Origin: Neoarius graeffei
Taxonomy: Eukaryota > Chordata > Actinopteri > Siluriformes > Ariidae
Reading direction: 5' to 3'
NCBI RefSeq assembly: GCF_027579695.1
Contig: NC_083590.1
Location: 22,162,110 to 22,226,109 of the forward strand
DNA: 64,000 bases
Positions 54,311-64,000 of the stretch are shown here, piece after piece. Numbering within the stretch: the first letter of the stretch is position 1; each line of letters opens with the position of its first letter. Below the pieces are notes generated by a model, which worked only from the letters and a program-made list of their open reading frames with translations, searched no databases and was not told the DNA's origin. A program made the translations under genes and the position numbers.

Positions 54311-54794
54311 AATACATGTTTTAAAATTATAACAACGACCGAGTGAACCACGACAAGAGAGCGCTCATTTTATAGCAAAATTCTAGCAACACGAAATAAA
54401 ATTCTTCCATGATATTATTGAGAGCTTTTGAATCTCACCTGAGATAAAATGATTACTGTGAATACGGGCTGTTTTGGTTTTAGCCTCTGTTAGATCAGCC
54501 CTGCCCGTCTCCTCTCCGTACTAAGCCTAAGAGTTTCCTCGCCCTCTTTCCGAATCACGGACGGAATTCTAAAAAAATCAGAACGTGCCACGGTCACAAG
54601 TACTGTTGTGACCGCAACCATATACAGCACAAATATATGGCAGAGCTAAAAGAAAGCTTAAAGCAGTGGAAAAACAAAGAGAGTTGCACACGCATGACTG
54701 TTTTGCATGGAACGACACCTGACCCCGCATTTGTATATCCACCAACATGGCCGACATCTGGGTTTCTGTTTTGCTTTGATGCCACTTGCAAGTC

Positions 54795-55095
54795 AAGGAT
54801 AATTTTTCAACATAGTCTCCTTTAATGTCAATGCACTCAGTCCACCGATGTTCAAGCTTCGCTATTCCTTCAAGGAAGAAGGTCACACATATCTTGAGCC
54901 TCCAGATCTTCTTGAACAGCATGGATGACTTCATCATCACTCTGAAAATGGAGACCATGCGAGTCGGATTTCAGTTTGGGAAACAGTTAGAAGTCAGGTG
55001 GTGCCAGGCCGGGTGAGTAAAGTCCATGAGGCAACAGTGCAAAACCACATTTGGCTGCTCTTGCCCCTGCCACCTGTGCTGTGTGGATGAGCACG
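54795..55095 (-). pseudogene. mariner transposase C-terminal fragment
   Basis: The - strand reads GLYSPGLAPPDF, stop, LFPKLKSDSHGLHFQSDDEV, then LEGIAKLEHRWTECIDIKGD and YVEK. YSPDLAPSDFFLFPKLK with the final catalytic Asp and the end W..CI...GDYVEK are mariner signatures (DD34D). The Asp of SPD is changed to Gly and a stop is present. Confidence 0.82.
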
Positions 55096-56059
55096 TTGCC
55101 AGCTCAAACTTTTCCTCTCCTTTTTTTCTTTGATTGCTTCTTTCATTTGAATTTTTGTGGACAGTGATGTAAGGCTTTATAGTATACAGTTATGCCCCAA
55201 AATGGGAGTTACACCCCTTGTTTCTGGGTGAGGCCGAGAACTTTTTTGAAGTACCCTCTTACATCTGAAGCAGCTAGAAGCCTTTGGGTGAAGATACATC
55301 TCCAAAATTCCACCTGCCGTGTAAAAATAAAACAATCTGATCCAGCTATCTTAAGTGAAGCCAACATGCTGTTATATTAAAACAATCAATTTTGGGATGT
55401 TACCATTACGTCATCCTGAGGTCAATTATTTTCCAAAACCTCCACATCCTGATGTGTTTTATTCCACTTAGACGGTATAAAAAATAATTGCCAGTGATAA
55501 CTTTGTTTCCTAAAGAATGACACGTTTTATAGATTTATAGTTGCATTTAATGATGTCAAACAAGTTTCTGTTATAATAACTATAAGCATTAGTTTTCACC
55601 AGCCTTTCTTTTTCTACTTTTCTTCTCTCTCTTGAAGTTAATAAGACAAAAAAATAACCACACTAAACCCTCTATCCTGTAGACTTTCTCAGGAAAACTT
55701 GAAATGACGTCTTTTCCTCTGACTGTTATAACTCACTGACACTGGAGACTCCTTCCAAAAATGCTCAGTAAGATGATATTAAATGATTAAAAATGTTTTA
55801 CCCACCACAGTCGCAGTTCCACTGGATGGAGCACTGGACTGACTGAAGTCTGGACCAATGAGAGTGAGTTCAGGAGGAACAGCTTAAGATTTGGGTTCAA
55901 TCATCTGACCAAAGACCTGTTTTTACTTCATCAGGTCTGAAAAATGAGACCGCCAATGATGGCATAGCTCACTCCGACCGAATTTAGTCCAGAAGGAACG
56001 ATCTAAAGTGCACAATAAATGTTGCAAGCTATATACACCTATATACAAGCTATATATAG
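55096..56059. other. dtnbp1 intron, nothing recognised
   Basis: No exon, RNA gene or element end recognised. Confidence 0.45.
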
Positions 56060-56515
56060 AAGCGATATCCACCCTGGGAATACTGACCTATTCGCCAGAA
56101 AGAATCCAAAACGGTGAGGAATTGATGGAGAAGCAATTTTTTTAAATTGAACTGCTCATTAAGGCTTAATTAGTCCATATCTTCATTAATAATTGTAATG
56201 AAGCAAATCTGGGTAGAAGTTCTATGCACCCTAGGCACCCCTACCTTCATGCCAGAAAGAATTAACATCGCTGAAGAACTGAGGGAGAAGAAGCGATTTG
56301 TGTGGAAACTGCTCATCAGGGATTGATTAATTACTCCATATCTTCATTATTAATTGCAATTATGCAAATTTGGGTAGAAGCTATAGTATATGCACCCCAG
56401 GCAGACCTACCTTCCTGCCAAAAAGAATAAAAATCGGTGAAGAATTGAGAGAGAAGCGATTTTTGTGAAATGTGGATGACGCCGGACGGACAACGGACAA
56501 CACGTGAGGGCATAA
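56060..56515. repeat. Three-unit tandem repeat (about 160 bp) of a dispersed fish repeat
   Basis: GCCAGAAAGAAT occurs at about 56094 and 56252, and as GCCAAAAAGAAT at about 56416. Each is followed by GAGAAGCGATTT and CATATCTTCATTATTAATTG-type blocks. The array ends in GACGCCGGACGGACAACGGA, a motif usual at the end of this repeat class. Confidence 0.75.
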
Positions 56516-56961
56516 ACTCATCACCTGTTGGCCGGATGAGGTAATAATACACAATGTGGTTATAGACTTTACTCAAAAGATTCCATCCTGACTAATGGAG
56601 CTAGAGCATTAGGGACGATGTTTATTTTTTTATCCATTTATAGCAGGGGTCATCAAACTACGGCCCGGGGGCCGACTCCGGCCCGCCACCCCCCTTTGAC
56701 CGGCCCCCCAGCCCCTCTGCCCCCCACCACTTGAACCGGCCCTATGAGGCAATCCCCCAAAAGTGGTCATGGCCTATTTTTTTAAATTGCTTTTTGGCAA
56801 ATAATAACATGTCTGCATCTTGTATTTTGTTGATTTTATCAATTAAAATTGATAGTGATAAAATGAACTATTCATATTTTCCGAATTTTCGTCATATGCT
56901 CGCGATCAAGCAGAGACAGGCAGCACACGTGCAGAGAACTGTCAGTGTTCAGGACAGCAAA

Positions 56962-57535
56962 ATGGCTAGCGGTCAGCGAAAAGTTGACAGAGTGCAGAGT
57001 TTTTAAAGAACAGTGGACCACTGATTATTTTTTCGTTCAGTGTAAGGACCGTGCAGTTTGTCTTGTATGTAAAGAAAGTGTGTCGGTTTTCAAAGAATAT
57101 AATCTGTGTTGTCACTACGAAACCCGCCACAAAGAGTATGCTAGTTTGCGAGGGCAAACAAGAGAAGACAGGATTCGGAGGATGAAATGTGGACTGGCTG
57201 CACAACAGAATGTATTCCTTCGCCAAACCCAGATCAACCAGGCTGCTGTCCGAGCTAGCTATAAGGTAGCTCACCTACTAGCTACCCATGGAAAGCCGTT
57301 TACTGATGGGGACTTTGTTAAAGTATGCATGCTTGCTGTGGCCGAGGAGGCGTGTCCCAACAAGAAGGATGCGCTCAACTCGGTGAGTCTCTCCGCACCT
57401 ACTATGACCAGGCGAACCGAAGATTTGGGGGACACCGTGTATGACCAGCTGAATGAGAAAGCATCAGAATTCGAGTTTTTTTGCTTTGGCCATGGATGAG
57501 AGCAATGACGTGCAGGACACAGCACAACTGCTGTG
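56962..57535 (+). pseudogene. N-terminal part of a hAT (GTF2IRD2-like) transposase
   Basis: The ATG at 56962 starts MASGQRKVDRV. A frameshift then leads to VFKEQWTTDYFFVQCKDRAV and a BED-like zinc finger (CLVC … HYETRH). It continues through QNVFLRQTQINQAAVRASYK and FTDGDFVKVCMLAV. A T-run slip near 57480 moves to the frame reading ALAMDESNDVQDTAQLL and a stop at 57535. The remainder of the catalytic domain is deleted. Mammalian GTF2IRD2 carries a related domesticated hAT (known). Confidence 0.85.
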
Positions 57536-57880
57536 ATCTATTGCTCATATTATTATAATTTCACTGTTTTTTTTTAATATATTTATTTTATAGGCCTATT
57601 TATTTGACCTTTATTAAGTGCTGCACACAATTATTATTAATATTATTAATAATATCAACAGGCCTACCTACAATTTATAATTTTCCACTTACCTTTGCCA
57701 GTGTCAATCATCTCAACTAGGCAGATGTTTCTTACCTTGACAGCTTTGATGTTATTTTTATTAGAAAAAAAATAAATGGAATATCTGTGGTATTTCAAAT
57801 TAAAACAAAGTGTGAAGACTCGATTACTACTTTTGCAAACCACTAGTAAAGATAAACAAATATGTGCCAGGAATCTAGTG
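57536..57880. other. interior of the hAT element, non-coding
   Basis: AT-rich remainder between the transposase fragment and the minisatellite, with an (ATT)n run at 57624-57650. Confidence 0.6.
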
Positions 57881-57914
57881 TGGAAATAGTAGTGGGGATA
57901 TAGTAGTGTGGATA

Positions 57915-59517
57915 TACAGTGGTGCTTGAAAGTTTGTGAACCCTTTAGAATTTTCTAGATTTCTGCATAAATATGACCTAAAACATCATCAGATTTTCAC
58001 ACAAGTCCTAAAAGTAGATAAAGAGAACCAAGTTAAATAAATGAGACAAAAATATTATATTTGGTAATTTATTTATTCAGGAAAATGATCCAATATTACA
58101 TATCTGTGAGTGGCAAAAGTATGTGAACCTCTAGGATTAGCAGTTAATTTGAAGGTGAAATTAGAGTCAGGTGTTTTCAATCAATGGGATGACAATCAGG
58201 TGTGAGTGGGCACCCTGTTTTATTTAAAGAACAGGGATCTATCAAAGTCTGATCTTCTCAACACATGTTTGTGGAAGTGTATCATGGCACGAACAAAGGA
58301 GATTTCTGAGGACCTCAGAAAAAGCGTTGTTGATGCTCATCAGGCTGGAAAAGGTTACAAAACCATCTCTAAAGAGTTTAGACTCCACCAATCCACAGTC
58401 AGACAGATTGTGTACAAATGGAGGAAATTCAAGACCATTGTTACCCTCCCCAGGAGTGGTTTACCAACAAAGATCACTCCAAGAGCAAGGCGTGTAATAG
58501 TCGGCGAGGTCGCAAAGGACCCCAGGGTAACTTCTAAGCAACTGAAGGCCTCTATCACATTGGCTAATGTTAATGTTCATGAGTCCACCATCAGGAGAAC
58601 ACTGAACAACAATGGTGTGCATGGCAGGGTTGCAAGGTGAAAGCCACTGCTCTCCAAAAAGAACATTGCTGCTCGTCTGCAGTTTGCTAAAGATCACATG
58701 AACAAGCCAGAAGGCTATTGGAAAAATGTTTTGTGGACGGGTGAGACCAAAATAGAACTTTTTGGTTTAAATGAGAAGTGTTCTGTTTGGAGAAAGGAAA
58801 ACACTGCATTCCAGCATAAGAACCTTATCCCATCTGTGAAACATGGTGGTGGGAGTGTCATGGTTTGGGCCTGTTTTGCCGCATCTGGGCCAGGACGGCT
58901 TGCCATCATTGATGGAACAATGAATTCTGAATTACACCAGCGAATTATAAAGGAAAACGTCAGAACATCTGTCCATGAACTGAATCTCAAGAGAAGGTGA
59001 GTCATGCAGCAAGACAACGACCCGAAGCACACAAGTCGTTCTACCAAAGAATGGTATAAGAAGAATAAAGTTAATGTTTTGGAATGGCCAAGTCAAAGTC
59101 CTGACCTTAATCCAATGGAAATGTTGTGGAAGAACCTGAAGCGAGCAGTTCCTGTGAAGAAACCAACCAACATCCCAGAGTTGAAGCTGTTCTGTATGGA
59201 GGAATGGGCTAAAATTCCCCCAAGGACTGATCAACAGTTACCGGAAATGTTTAGTTACAGTTATTGCTGCACAAGGGGGTCACACCAGATACTGAAAGCA
59301 AAGGTTCACATACTTTTGCCACTCACAGATATATAATATTGGATCATTTTCCTTAATAAATAAATGGCTAAGTATAATATTTTTGTCTCATTTGTTTAAC
59401 TGGGTTCTATTTATCTACTTTTAGGACTTGTGTGAAAATCTGATGATGTTTTAGGTCATATTTATGCAGAAATATAGAAATTTCTAAAGGGTTCACAAAC
59501 TTTCAAGCACCACTGTA
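57915..59517 (+). mobile_element. Tc1-like element D with terminal inverted repeats of about 210 bp
   Basis: TACAGTGGTGCTTGAAAGTT at left and its inverse at right, with TA borders. The inverted similarity extends to AGTGGCAAAAGTATGTGAAC (left, about 58110) and GTTCACATACTTTTGCCACT (right, about 59304): the long inverted-repeat/direct-repeat architecture known from Sleeping Beauty-like elements. Confidence 0.95.
58284..59295 (+). pseudogene. Tc1 transposase of element D, nearly intact
   Basis: One frame from ATG 58284 (MARTKEISEDLRKSVVDAHQ), interrupted by TGA at 58638-58640 and TGA at 58998-59000, both explained by single transitions. There is a one-base shift near 59240 before the usual end at 59293-59295. 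The paired helix-turn-helix N-terminus is complete. The first catalytic site reads WTGETK, so Asp is replaced by Gly. The second, QQDNDPKHT, and SPDLNPME are intact (DD34E). Dead on three counts but young. Confidence 0.93.
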
Positions 59518-60133
59518 GTAGTGTGGGATATAGTAGTGGGGATATAGTAGTGGGGATATAGTAGTGTGGGGATATAGTAGTGTGGATATAGTAGTGGGGA
59601 TATAGTAGTGTGGGTATAGTAGTGGGGGATATAGTCGTGTGGGATATAGTAGTGGGGATATAGTAGTGGGGATATAGTAGTGTGGGTATAGTAGTGTGGA
59701 ATATAGTAGTGGGGATATAGTAGTGTGGGTATAGTAGTGTGGAATATAGTAGTGTGGGATATAGTAGTGTTGATATAGTAGTGTGGGATATAGTAGTGGG
59801 GGATATAGTAGTGTGGGATATAGTAGTGTGGGATATAGTAGTGTGGGTATAGTAGTGTTGATATAGTAGTGTGGGATATAGTAGTGTTGATGTAGTAGTG
59901 TGGGTATAGTAGTGGGGGATATAGTAGTGGGGATATAGTAGTGGGGATATAGTGGTGGGGATGGCTGTGCCAGGCTAGTAATCTCTACTACACAATGAGG
60001 CCTGCTGGTGGTCATATTTGTCTGTGTCATACAATTCTATGTTATATAGCTGACCCGACCCCGGCCCCCCATCACAGTCAGGAACGACAATGTGGCCCCC
60101 AGAGAAAAAAGTTTGGTGACCCCTGATTTATAG

Positions 60134-60794
60134 TTACATTTAATCTTATGAAACATCAGTTCTCCCTTTTTTCTTTCTAATATTGTAGATTTAATAACCT
60201 TGTCTATGATTAGCCTTTTGCGTATTGTATATCCCGACGATTATCACCTTGCAATCATCATTAAAACCTGTGACTAAATTTTATTGAGTCAATTAGACGT
60301 GTAACCAAAAAAGGGGAAAAAAACCCCCCAAAACATCCGTCTAGTCATTGAGACAGTATGAACCGTGTACATCACAGTGCACCGCTGAGCAATGCTAATG
60401 ACTCTCAAGTTCATGTAATAAAACAAAAACAGACGTTCATTTAGCGAAGGCGTGTGTAGTGTGTGTGTAATGGACTGATTGAAACACTTCTCACGGGAAC
60501 AGCGGAGCTCGTTTACTGCCTTGCTGTTCCTACTTCAGTAATCGTGACTGTCTTCCTCCACAACTCTACCACGTTTTTTTTTATTTTTTTAACCTCATGT
60601 CTGCAGATGGATCTGGAAAGCGTGTGGAGTGTGAGAGATACAGAGTGATGGAGAGAGAAATGTCATTATCAGTTTGTTCTTCCAAAATGAAATCCACATA
60701 ACCTTTTTGGCTAGAGTGACAAAACGGAGCATTTCCAAGCACTGAGAGGTGATAGCAGGGATTTTATTATTTTTTTTAACAGAGAACTGGCTGT
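60134..60794. other. dtnbp1 intron, nothing recognised
   Basis: No exon or repeat end apparent. Short T-runs only. Confidence 0.45.
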
Positions 60795-61652
60795 GCAGTG
60801 TTGTAGTCGAGTCACTAAACCTCGAGTCCGAGTCCAGTCTTGAGTCCCCAGTCATTGAAAAAAATTTTGAGTTGAGTCCAAGGTTCCAACTGCACCATGT
60901 GACGGTGGCTGTTTTAGCGCCATTAATATTAGCTTGTTCCTGAAAGTGACGTATGAACAGGCGAATGTGCTTCTCTTTATCAGAAAGTGTGAAGTATTCT
61001 GTCAGAGATGGTTGAGAGACGGATGTAAGTGCAGAAGGTGTGTTTATTAATACAAGTGAAGACGGTAAACAGTCCAGAATGGCAGGCAAAATCGTAAAAT
61101 AGTGAAACAGGCAATAGGTCGAGCGATGCACAAACAGGCTATCGGAGACTCGGCAGAATCAAAGACGAGAAACAGGAAATCAGGGATCAGGAAACCAAAC
61201 AAGGAAATAAGGCTTGGTAATGTCAGCAACGCAACTCAATACTTCGCAAAGTAAGTGTGTTTTCACAGTTTTTATATCGGTGCGCTGATTGCACCTTAAT
61301 CCTGTGCACGTGCGAGTCGTTTACAGCGCGTGCATGTGTGAGAGTCTGCTTGGCACGCACACTGTCCGGAGCGCGCCCGAGAGTCTATCTGATGCATGCG
61401 CCAAGGCATGCAGGTGTGACACTCTTGCATGAAATTAGTATAAAAAGGAATGTAGATATAAATATCTTGTGCCAAATTATTACGGCGTGTTACAAAAAAT
61501 AAAGAAAAAATCCCAGTCCTCGTCTCCAATTTATGAGTCCGAATGCAGTTAATGCACGAGTCCAAGTCCGAGTCATCAGTGCTCAATTCCAAGTCGAGTC
61601 ACGAGTCCTTAAAATTAGGGCACGAGTCAGACTCGAGTACCACAAGCCTGGG
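60795..61652. mobile_element. hAT-like element rich in GAGTC motifs
   Basis: Ends CAGTGTTGTAGTCGAGTC and (inverse) CAGGCTTGTGGTACTCGAGTC. Both subterminal regions are dense in GAGTCCGAGTC motifs (60805-60880 and 61530-61635). A different repeat-like block at 61000-61260 (GGCAGGCAAAATCGTAAAAT) may be a later insertion. The flanking 8-mers TGGCTGTG and GGACTGTG match only in part. Confidence 0.68.
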
Positions 61653-61857
61653 ACTGTGTATCTCTTTTCGTCTTTCCGTGTCTCTCGGACTATCGTATTT
61701 CTCTCTGAATGAAATGGAAATCTTGTACATGTCTAAATAATGCAGATAAAGTCATGTTCAGTCCATTAGGATGGAAACAGGATAGTAAGAAAGACAAAAA
61801 GAACAGAAAGAGAGATCGATTAAGTCAGTTCTCTGTTAAAACCATGCCTAAACTACA

Positions 61858-62415
61858 GGTACAATGTTGTGCATAAATATTCACACCCCCCTCCCTGAAC
61901 TTTTTCCCCCACATGCTACAACCTGGAACTAAAATGGACTTAAATGAGATTATATGCCATTATTCTACACAAAACAGCCTGTAATACTGAGATGCATAGA
62001 GAAAGCAGTATACTTCACAAAATTATTTACATAAGGATTGTATAAGTATTCGCCTCCTGTTGCTGTGAAACCCCTACATTTCCATCAGAAGTTACATAAT
62101 TAATTGCATGGCTTTCACGTGTGTGTTTGTGACGAAAGTGTCATGTGATCTCAATATAAATACATCTTGTTAAAGGATATGAACACGTCTAAACAAATAG
62201 CATCATGAAGACCAAGGAGCGATCACAACGAGCTCTATTTAATCTGTTTTTAAAATTTGTAAACATGTCTAGAGGAGGCCATCCAGTAAAAATCAGTGAA
62301 CGGATAAATAAGGGATTAATCAGGGAAACAACCAAGAAACAAGCTCACCGTGATGCTCCCACCACCATGCTTCACTGCACAGATGTATTTATTATTGTAC
62401 AAAAGCCCATCTGAT
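61858..62415 (+). mobile_element. Rearranged, deleted Tc1-like remnant
   Basis: The N-terminal frame at 62205 (MKTKERSQRALFNL, then GGHPVKISERINKGLIRETT) is the helix-turn-helix region of a Tc1 transposase. It is followed directly by the inverted fragment GATGCTCCCACCACCATGCT (62352-62371), which on the - strand reads KHGGGSI, a segment normally found later in the same protein on the same strand. The left end GTTGTGCATAAATATTCACA is a Tc1-type terminus. Confidence 0.7.
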
Positions 62416-62424
62416 ATCCTTTTA

Positions 62425-63026
62425 TGTTATGCCAATTATTCAGTTTCCTATTTTAGTCAGGCAGTTAATTGGCCACCCTTTAGACTTTAGGACCCCTTTA
62501 GGCCCCCTTTTGTATTTGTTAGTAGCAGAAGGCAAGGTCAAGGTGGTAACAGCAGTTGGATCATATCTGTAGTCTTTCACAGATGTTTCATAGTTTTGTG
62601 TGCGTGCATCTACTGGTGAGTGCCTTTATTAATATTAGAAATTTGTTGGGTGTTTAAATTGCACCAGTTATGTATGAGTCTTGTAAGTACCAAATTAATC
62701 TGGGTTTGTCAAATTGATATTGATTGGTAATTCTTGCTGTGTCATGTTAGCTAGCTAGTACTGTTACATGTAGGCAGTAATTATTACCATGAGGGTAAAG
62801 AAAATTGTATCCATTCCTTTATTTCAGAACCACACATACATGCACAGAGACAATGTTTATTTTGACATAAAGAAGAATTTATTCATGTGTGTTGTGGGTG
62901 TAAGGATTAATAAAGAAGACCTTTGCTTGGAAATACTTCTTCCTCATCATTGTTCTGATCGGACAACCTGTAGAGCTTGCTAACGGATTAGTAGCCAGCA
63001 TTCATTTTACCTACACATATTTTACA
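62425..63026 (+). repeat. 5' LTR of an LTR retrotransposon (left border tentative)
   Basis: It ends TTTTACA immediately before the primer-binding site. The proposed start TGTTATGCCA gives TG…CA termini with TGT/ACA inverse ends and a length of 602 bp. AATAAA at 62909-62914 is suitable as LTR poly(A) signal. The left border cannot be proved because the 3' LTR lies outside the window. Confidence 0.6.
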
Positions 63027-63043
63027 TGGTCCTTCGAGCCGGA
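63027..63043 (+). promoter_or_regulatory. Primer-binding site for tRNA-Tyr
   Basis: TGGTCCTTCGAGCCGGA is the exact complement of the last 17 bases of vertebrate tRNA-Tyr including CCA (…TCCGGCTCGAAGGACCA). It abuts the LTR, where reverse transcription of minus-strand DNA would start. Confidence 0.9.
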
Positions 63044-63067
63044 TACAGCAAGTTCTATAGCTAACCA

Positions 63068-64000
63068 ATGTTGAAGCAAGCAGAAGGTGACACCCATCAG
63101 TCACCCACAACACAAGAAGCACCTCAAGCTGAGAGCGCACATACTCCAGAGCTGAGGATGCATGCATATCAACTTGCTGAAGAGAATGCTAGGCTGAGAC
63201 GCTATATAGAGGAGATGGAGGAGCAACAGAGGTCTCGGTGTATGAGACATGAATATCACTCACTCCCAAGGCATCGAGCTTCACGCTCTAGATCAAGCTC
63301 ATCGCTGTCACAGGAAGGGGAGACGCTTCAAAGATATCATCAGGATCCACGTCCTCCACAACCTGTAGCTGAATTGGCAGCCACTGAGAGCAAGCAACCG
63401 CATGCACTAAAAGGAGAGGATATTGATGAGCTCACTAGTGGTTTTGATGGGTTACTATGCCATCATGGGCCATCAACTAGAGACCACTCAAGCCGAAACC
63501 CAAGCTGCTATCCTCAGTCACCTCCTCACCGTAGCCATTACTCACCTACAGGCTCCCGTCATGATTCAACCTGGGGTATGTCACAACGTTTCCGTAGATC
63601 ATTCTATGTGCATTATCATCGTAGCCCACCTGCTGAGGGCTATACCAGGCAGTATAGATATAACTCTGAGAGGGGCTATGACCCAGGTTGGCATTATGGT
63701 TCTCGATGTATTGAACCATCCTACTCACCTCAGCGTTCGAGCTCTCGCTCATCTCGATGCTCCTCACCACCGCATCCTGTAGAGACAGAGTTTTTCTATC
63801 GAGGTCCAAAGGCAAAGATCCCTGACTTCCAGCGTGAAGATCCACGTGAGTTCAACAGGCTCAAAGTTGCTCTAGACAACCTCCTTCCCCCAGATGCAAC
63901 GGAGCAATTTAAATTTCACATTTTAACGGATCATCTGAAGTTGGAGGATGCGTTGCTAGTTGCTGATTCTTACAGTAATAGCCGTTATCCCTACTCTGAT
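63068..64000 (+). CDS. gag-like ORF of the LTR retrotransposon, open at the window end
   Basis: From ATG 63068 a frame of 311 codons runs to the last base of the window without a stop. It shows a charged N-terminus, a predicted coiled coil (about residues 35-60, ENARLRRYIEEMEEQQ), an Arg/Ser-rich stretch (RHRASRSRSSSS), and Tyr/Pro/Ser-rich repeats (residues 130-240). A capsid-like region follows (AKIPDFQREDPREFNRL, then DHLKLEDALLVADSY). The position 41 bp behind a primer-binding site identifies gag. Ty3/gypsy versus BEL/Pao cannot be decided without pol. Structural protein of intracellular particles in this class (known). Confidence 0.85.
   Translation, partial: MLKQAEGDTHQSPTTQEAPQAESAHTPELRMHAYQLAEENARLRRYIEEMEEQQRSRCMRHEYHSLPRHRASRSRSSSSLSQEGETLQRYHQDPRPPQPVAELAATESKQPHALKGEDIDELTSGFDGLLCHHGPSTRDHSSRNPSCYPQSPPHRSHYSPTGSRHDSTWGMSQRFRRSFYVHYHRSPPAEGYTRQYRYNSERGYDPGWHYGSRCIEPSYSPQRSSSRSSRCSSPPHPVETEFFYRGPKAKIPDFQREDPREFNRLKVALDNLLPPDATEQFKFHILTDHLKLEDALLVADSYSNSRYPYSD

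Larger units (their letters stand above)
57880..59965. repeat. GTAGTGTGGGATATA minisatellite, split by Tc1 element D
   Basis: Two or three units lie at 57880-57914 and about 28 units at 59518-59965. Unit length is 13-17 bp (GGGATATAGTAGTGT with G-number variation). The Tc1 occupies 57915-59517. The long antisense frame made of Tyr/Pro/Leu/His is only a reading of the repeat. Confidence 0.92.
56644..60125 (+). mobile_element. hAT element with exact 8-bp duplication, hosting a minisatellite and a Tc1
   Basis: Ends CAGGGGTCATCAAACTACGG and (inverse) CAGGGGTCACCAAACTTTTT, flanked by ATTTATAG at 56636-56643 and 60126-60133. It holds a truncated BED-finger transposase, a GTAGTGTGGGATATA minisatellite and, inside that, Tc1 element D. 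Without the Tc1 it would be about 1.9 kb, an internally deleted derivative of a larger hAT. Confidence 0.94.

Noticed and set aside
59503-60030. 175-codon antisense frame rich in Tyr, Pro, Leu and His
   Set aside because: It is a direct reading of the GTAGTGTGGGATATA minisatellite, with no start context, domain or splice signal.
37087-64000. Earlier dtnbp1 exons
   Set aside because: I looked for the N-terminal coiled-coil exons on the - strand and saw none. They may be to the right of the window or too diverged to see by eye, so none is annotated.

Overview
The window reads as vertebrate, almost certainly teleost fish, nuclear DNA. Short exons with GT/AG boundaries are scattered through long introns packed with tRNA-derived SINEs, Tc1, hAT and piggyBac-type DNA elements, LINEs, an LTR retrotransposon, CA/GT microsatellites and minisatellites. 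A catfish-like (ostariophysan) genome is my guess from the repeat mix, and it is unproven.

Two host genes are recognisable, and they converge. jarid2 runs on the + strand. Its last five coding exons (1413-1595, 1743-1873, 3140-3317, 5905-6012, 12863-13039) encode the end of the JmjC region and the C5HC2 zinc finger. They join in one reading frame, stop at 13037-13039, and are followed by a 3'UTR of about 1.9 kb with AATAAA at 14917. dtnbp1 (dysbindin) runs on the - strand. Its last three coding exons (37086-36928, 24141-23998, 19788-19538) also join in frame. No earlier dtnbp1 exon is visible, so everything right of 37086 is probably a dtnbp1 intron or lies beyond an exon I could not see. JARID2 and DTNBP1 are neighbours in mammals as well.

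The rest is mobile DNA, often nested. 1-13 kb (jarid2 introns): SINEs, an inverted pair of TTAA-flanked MITEs around one jarid2 exon, a three-level nest at 8993-10959, and a SINE split by a 1.2 kb terminal-inverted-repeat element. 15-19 kb (intergenic): a Tc1 remnant, an RTE-like LINE piece and a foldback element with arms of about 180 bp. 20-37 kb (dtnbp1 introns): many SINEs, a Tc1 inside a MITE, and minisatellites. 37-64 kb: a split THAP-domain gene that looks transposon-derived, four Tc1 elements, a 3.4 kb LINE with a twin-priming-type 5' inversion and intact 12-bp target duplication, two hAT elements with perfect 8-bp duplications (one carrying a minisatellite that itself carries a Tc1), and at the right edge the 5' LTR, tRNA-Tyr primer-binding site and gag ORF of an LTR retrotransposon that runs off the window.

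The main SINE family (about 14 copies) shares its 3' end with the LINE at 45-48.5 kb, which suggests that this LINE family mobilises it. No CRISPR array, rRNA, stand-alone tRNA gene or prokaryotic feature was seen.
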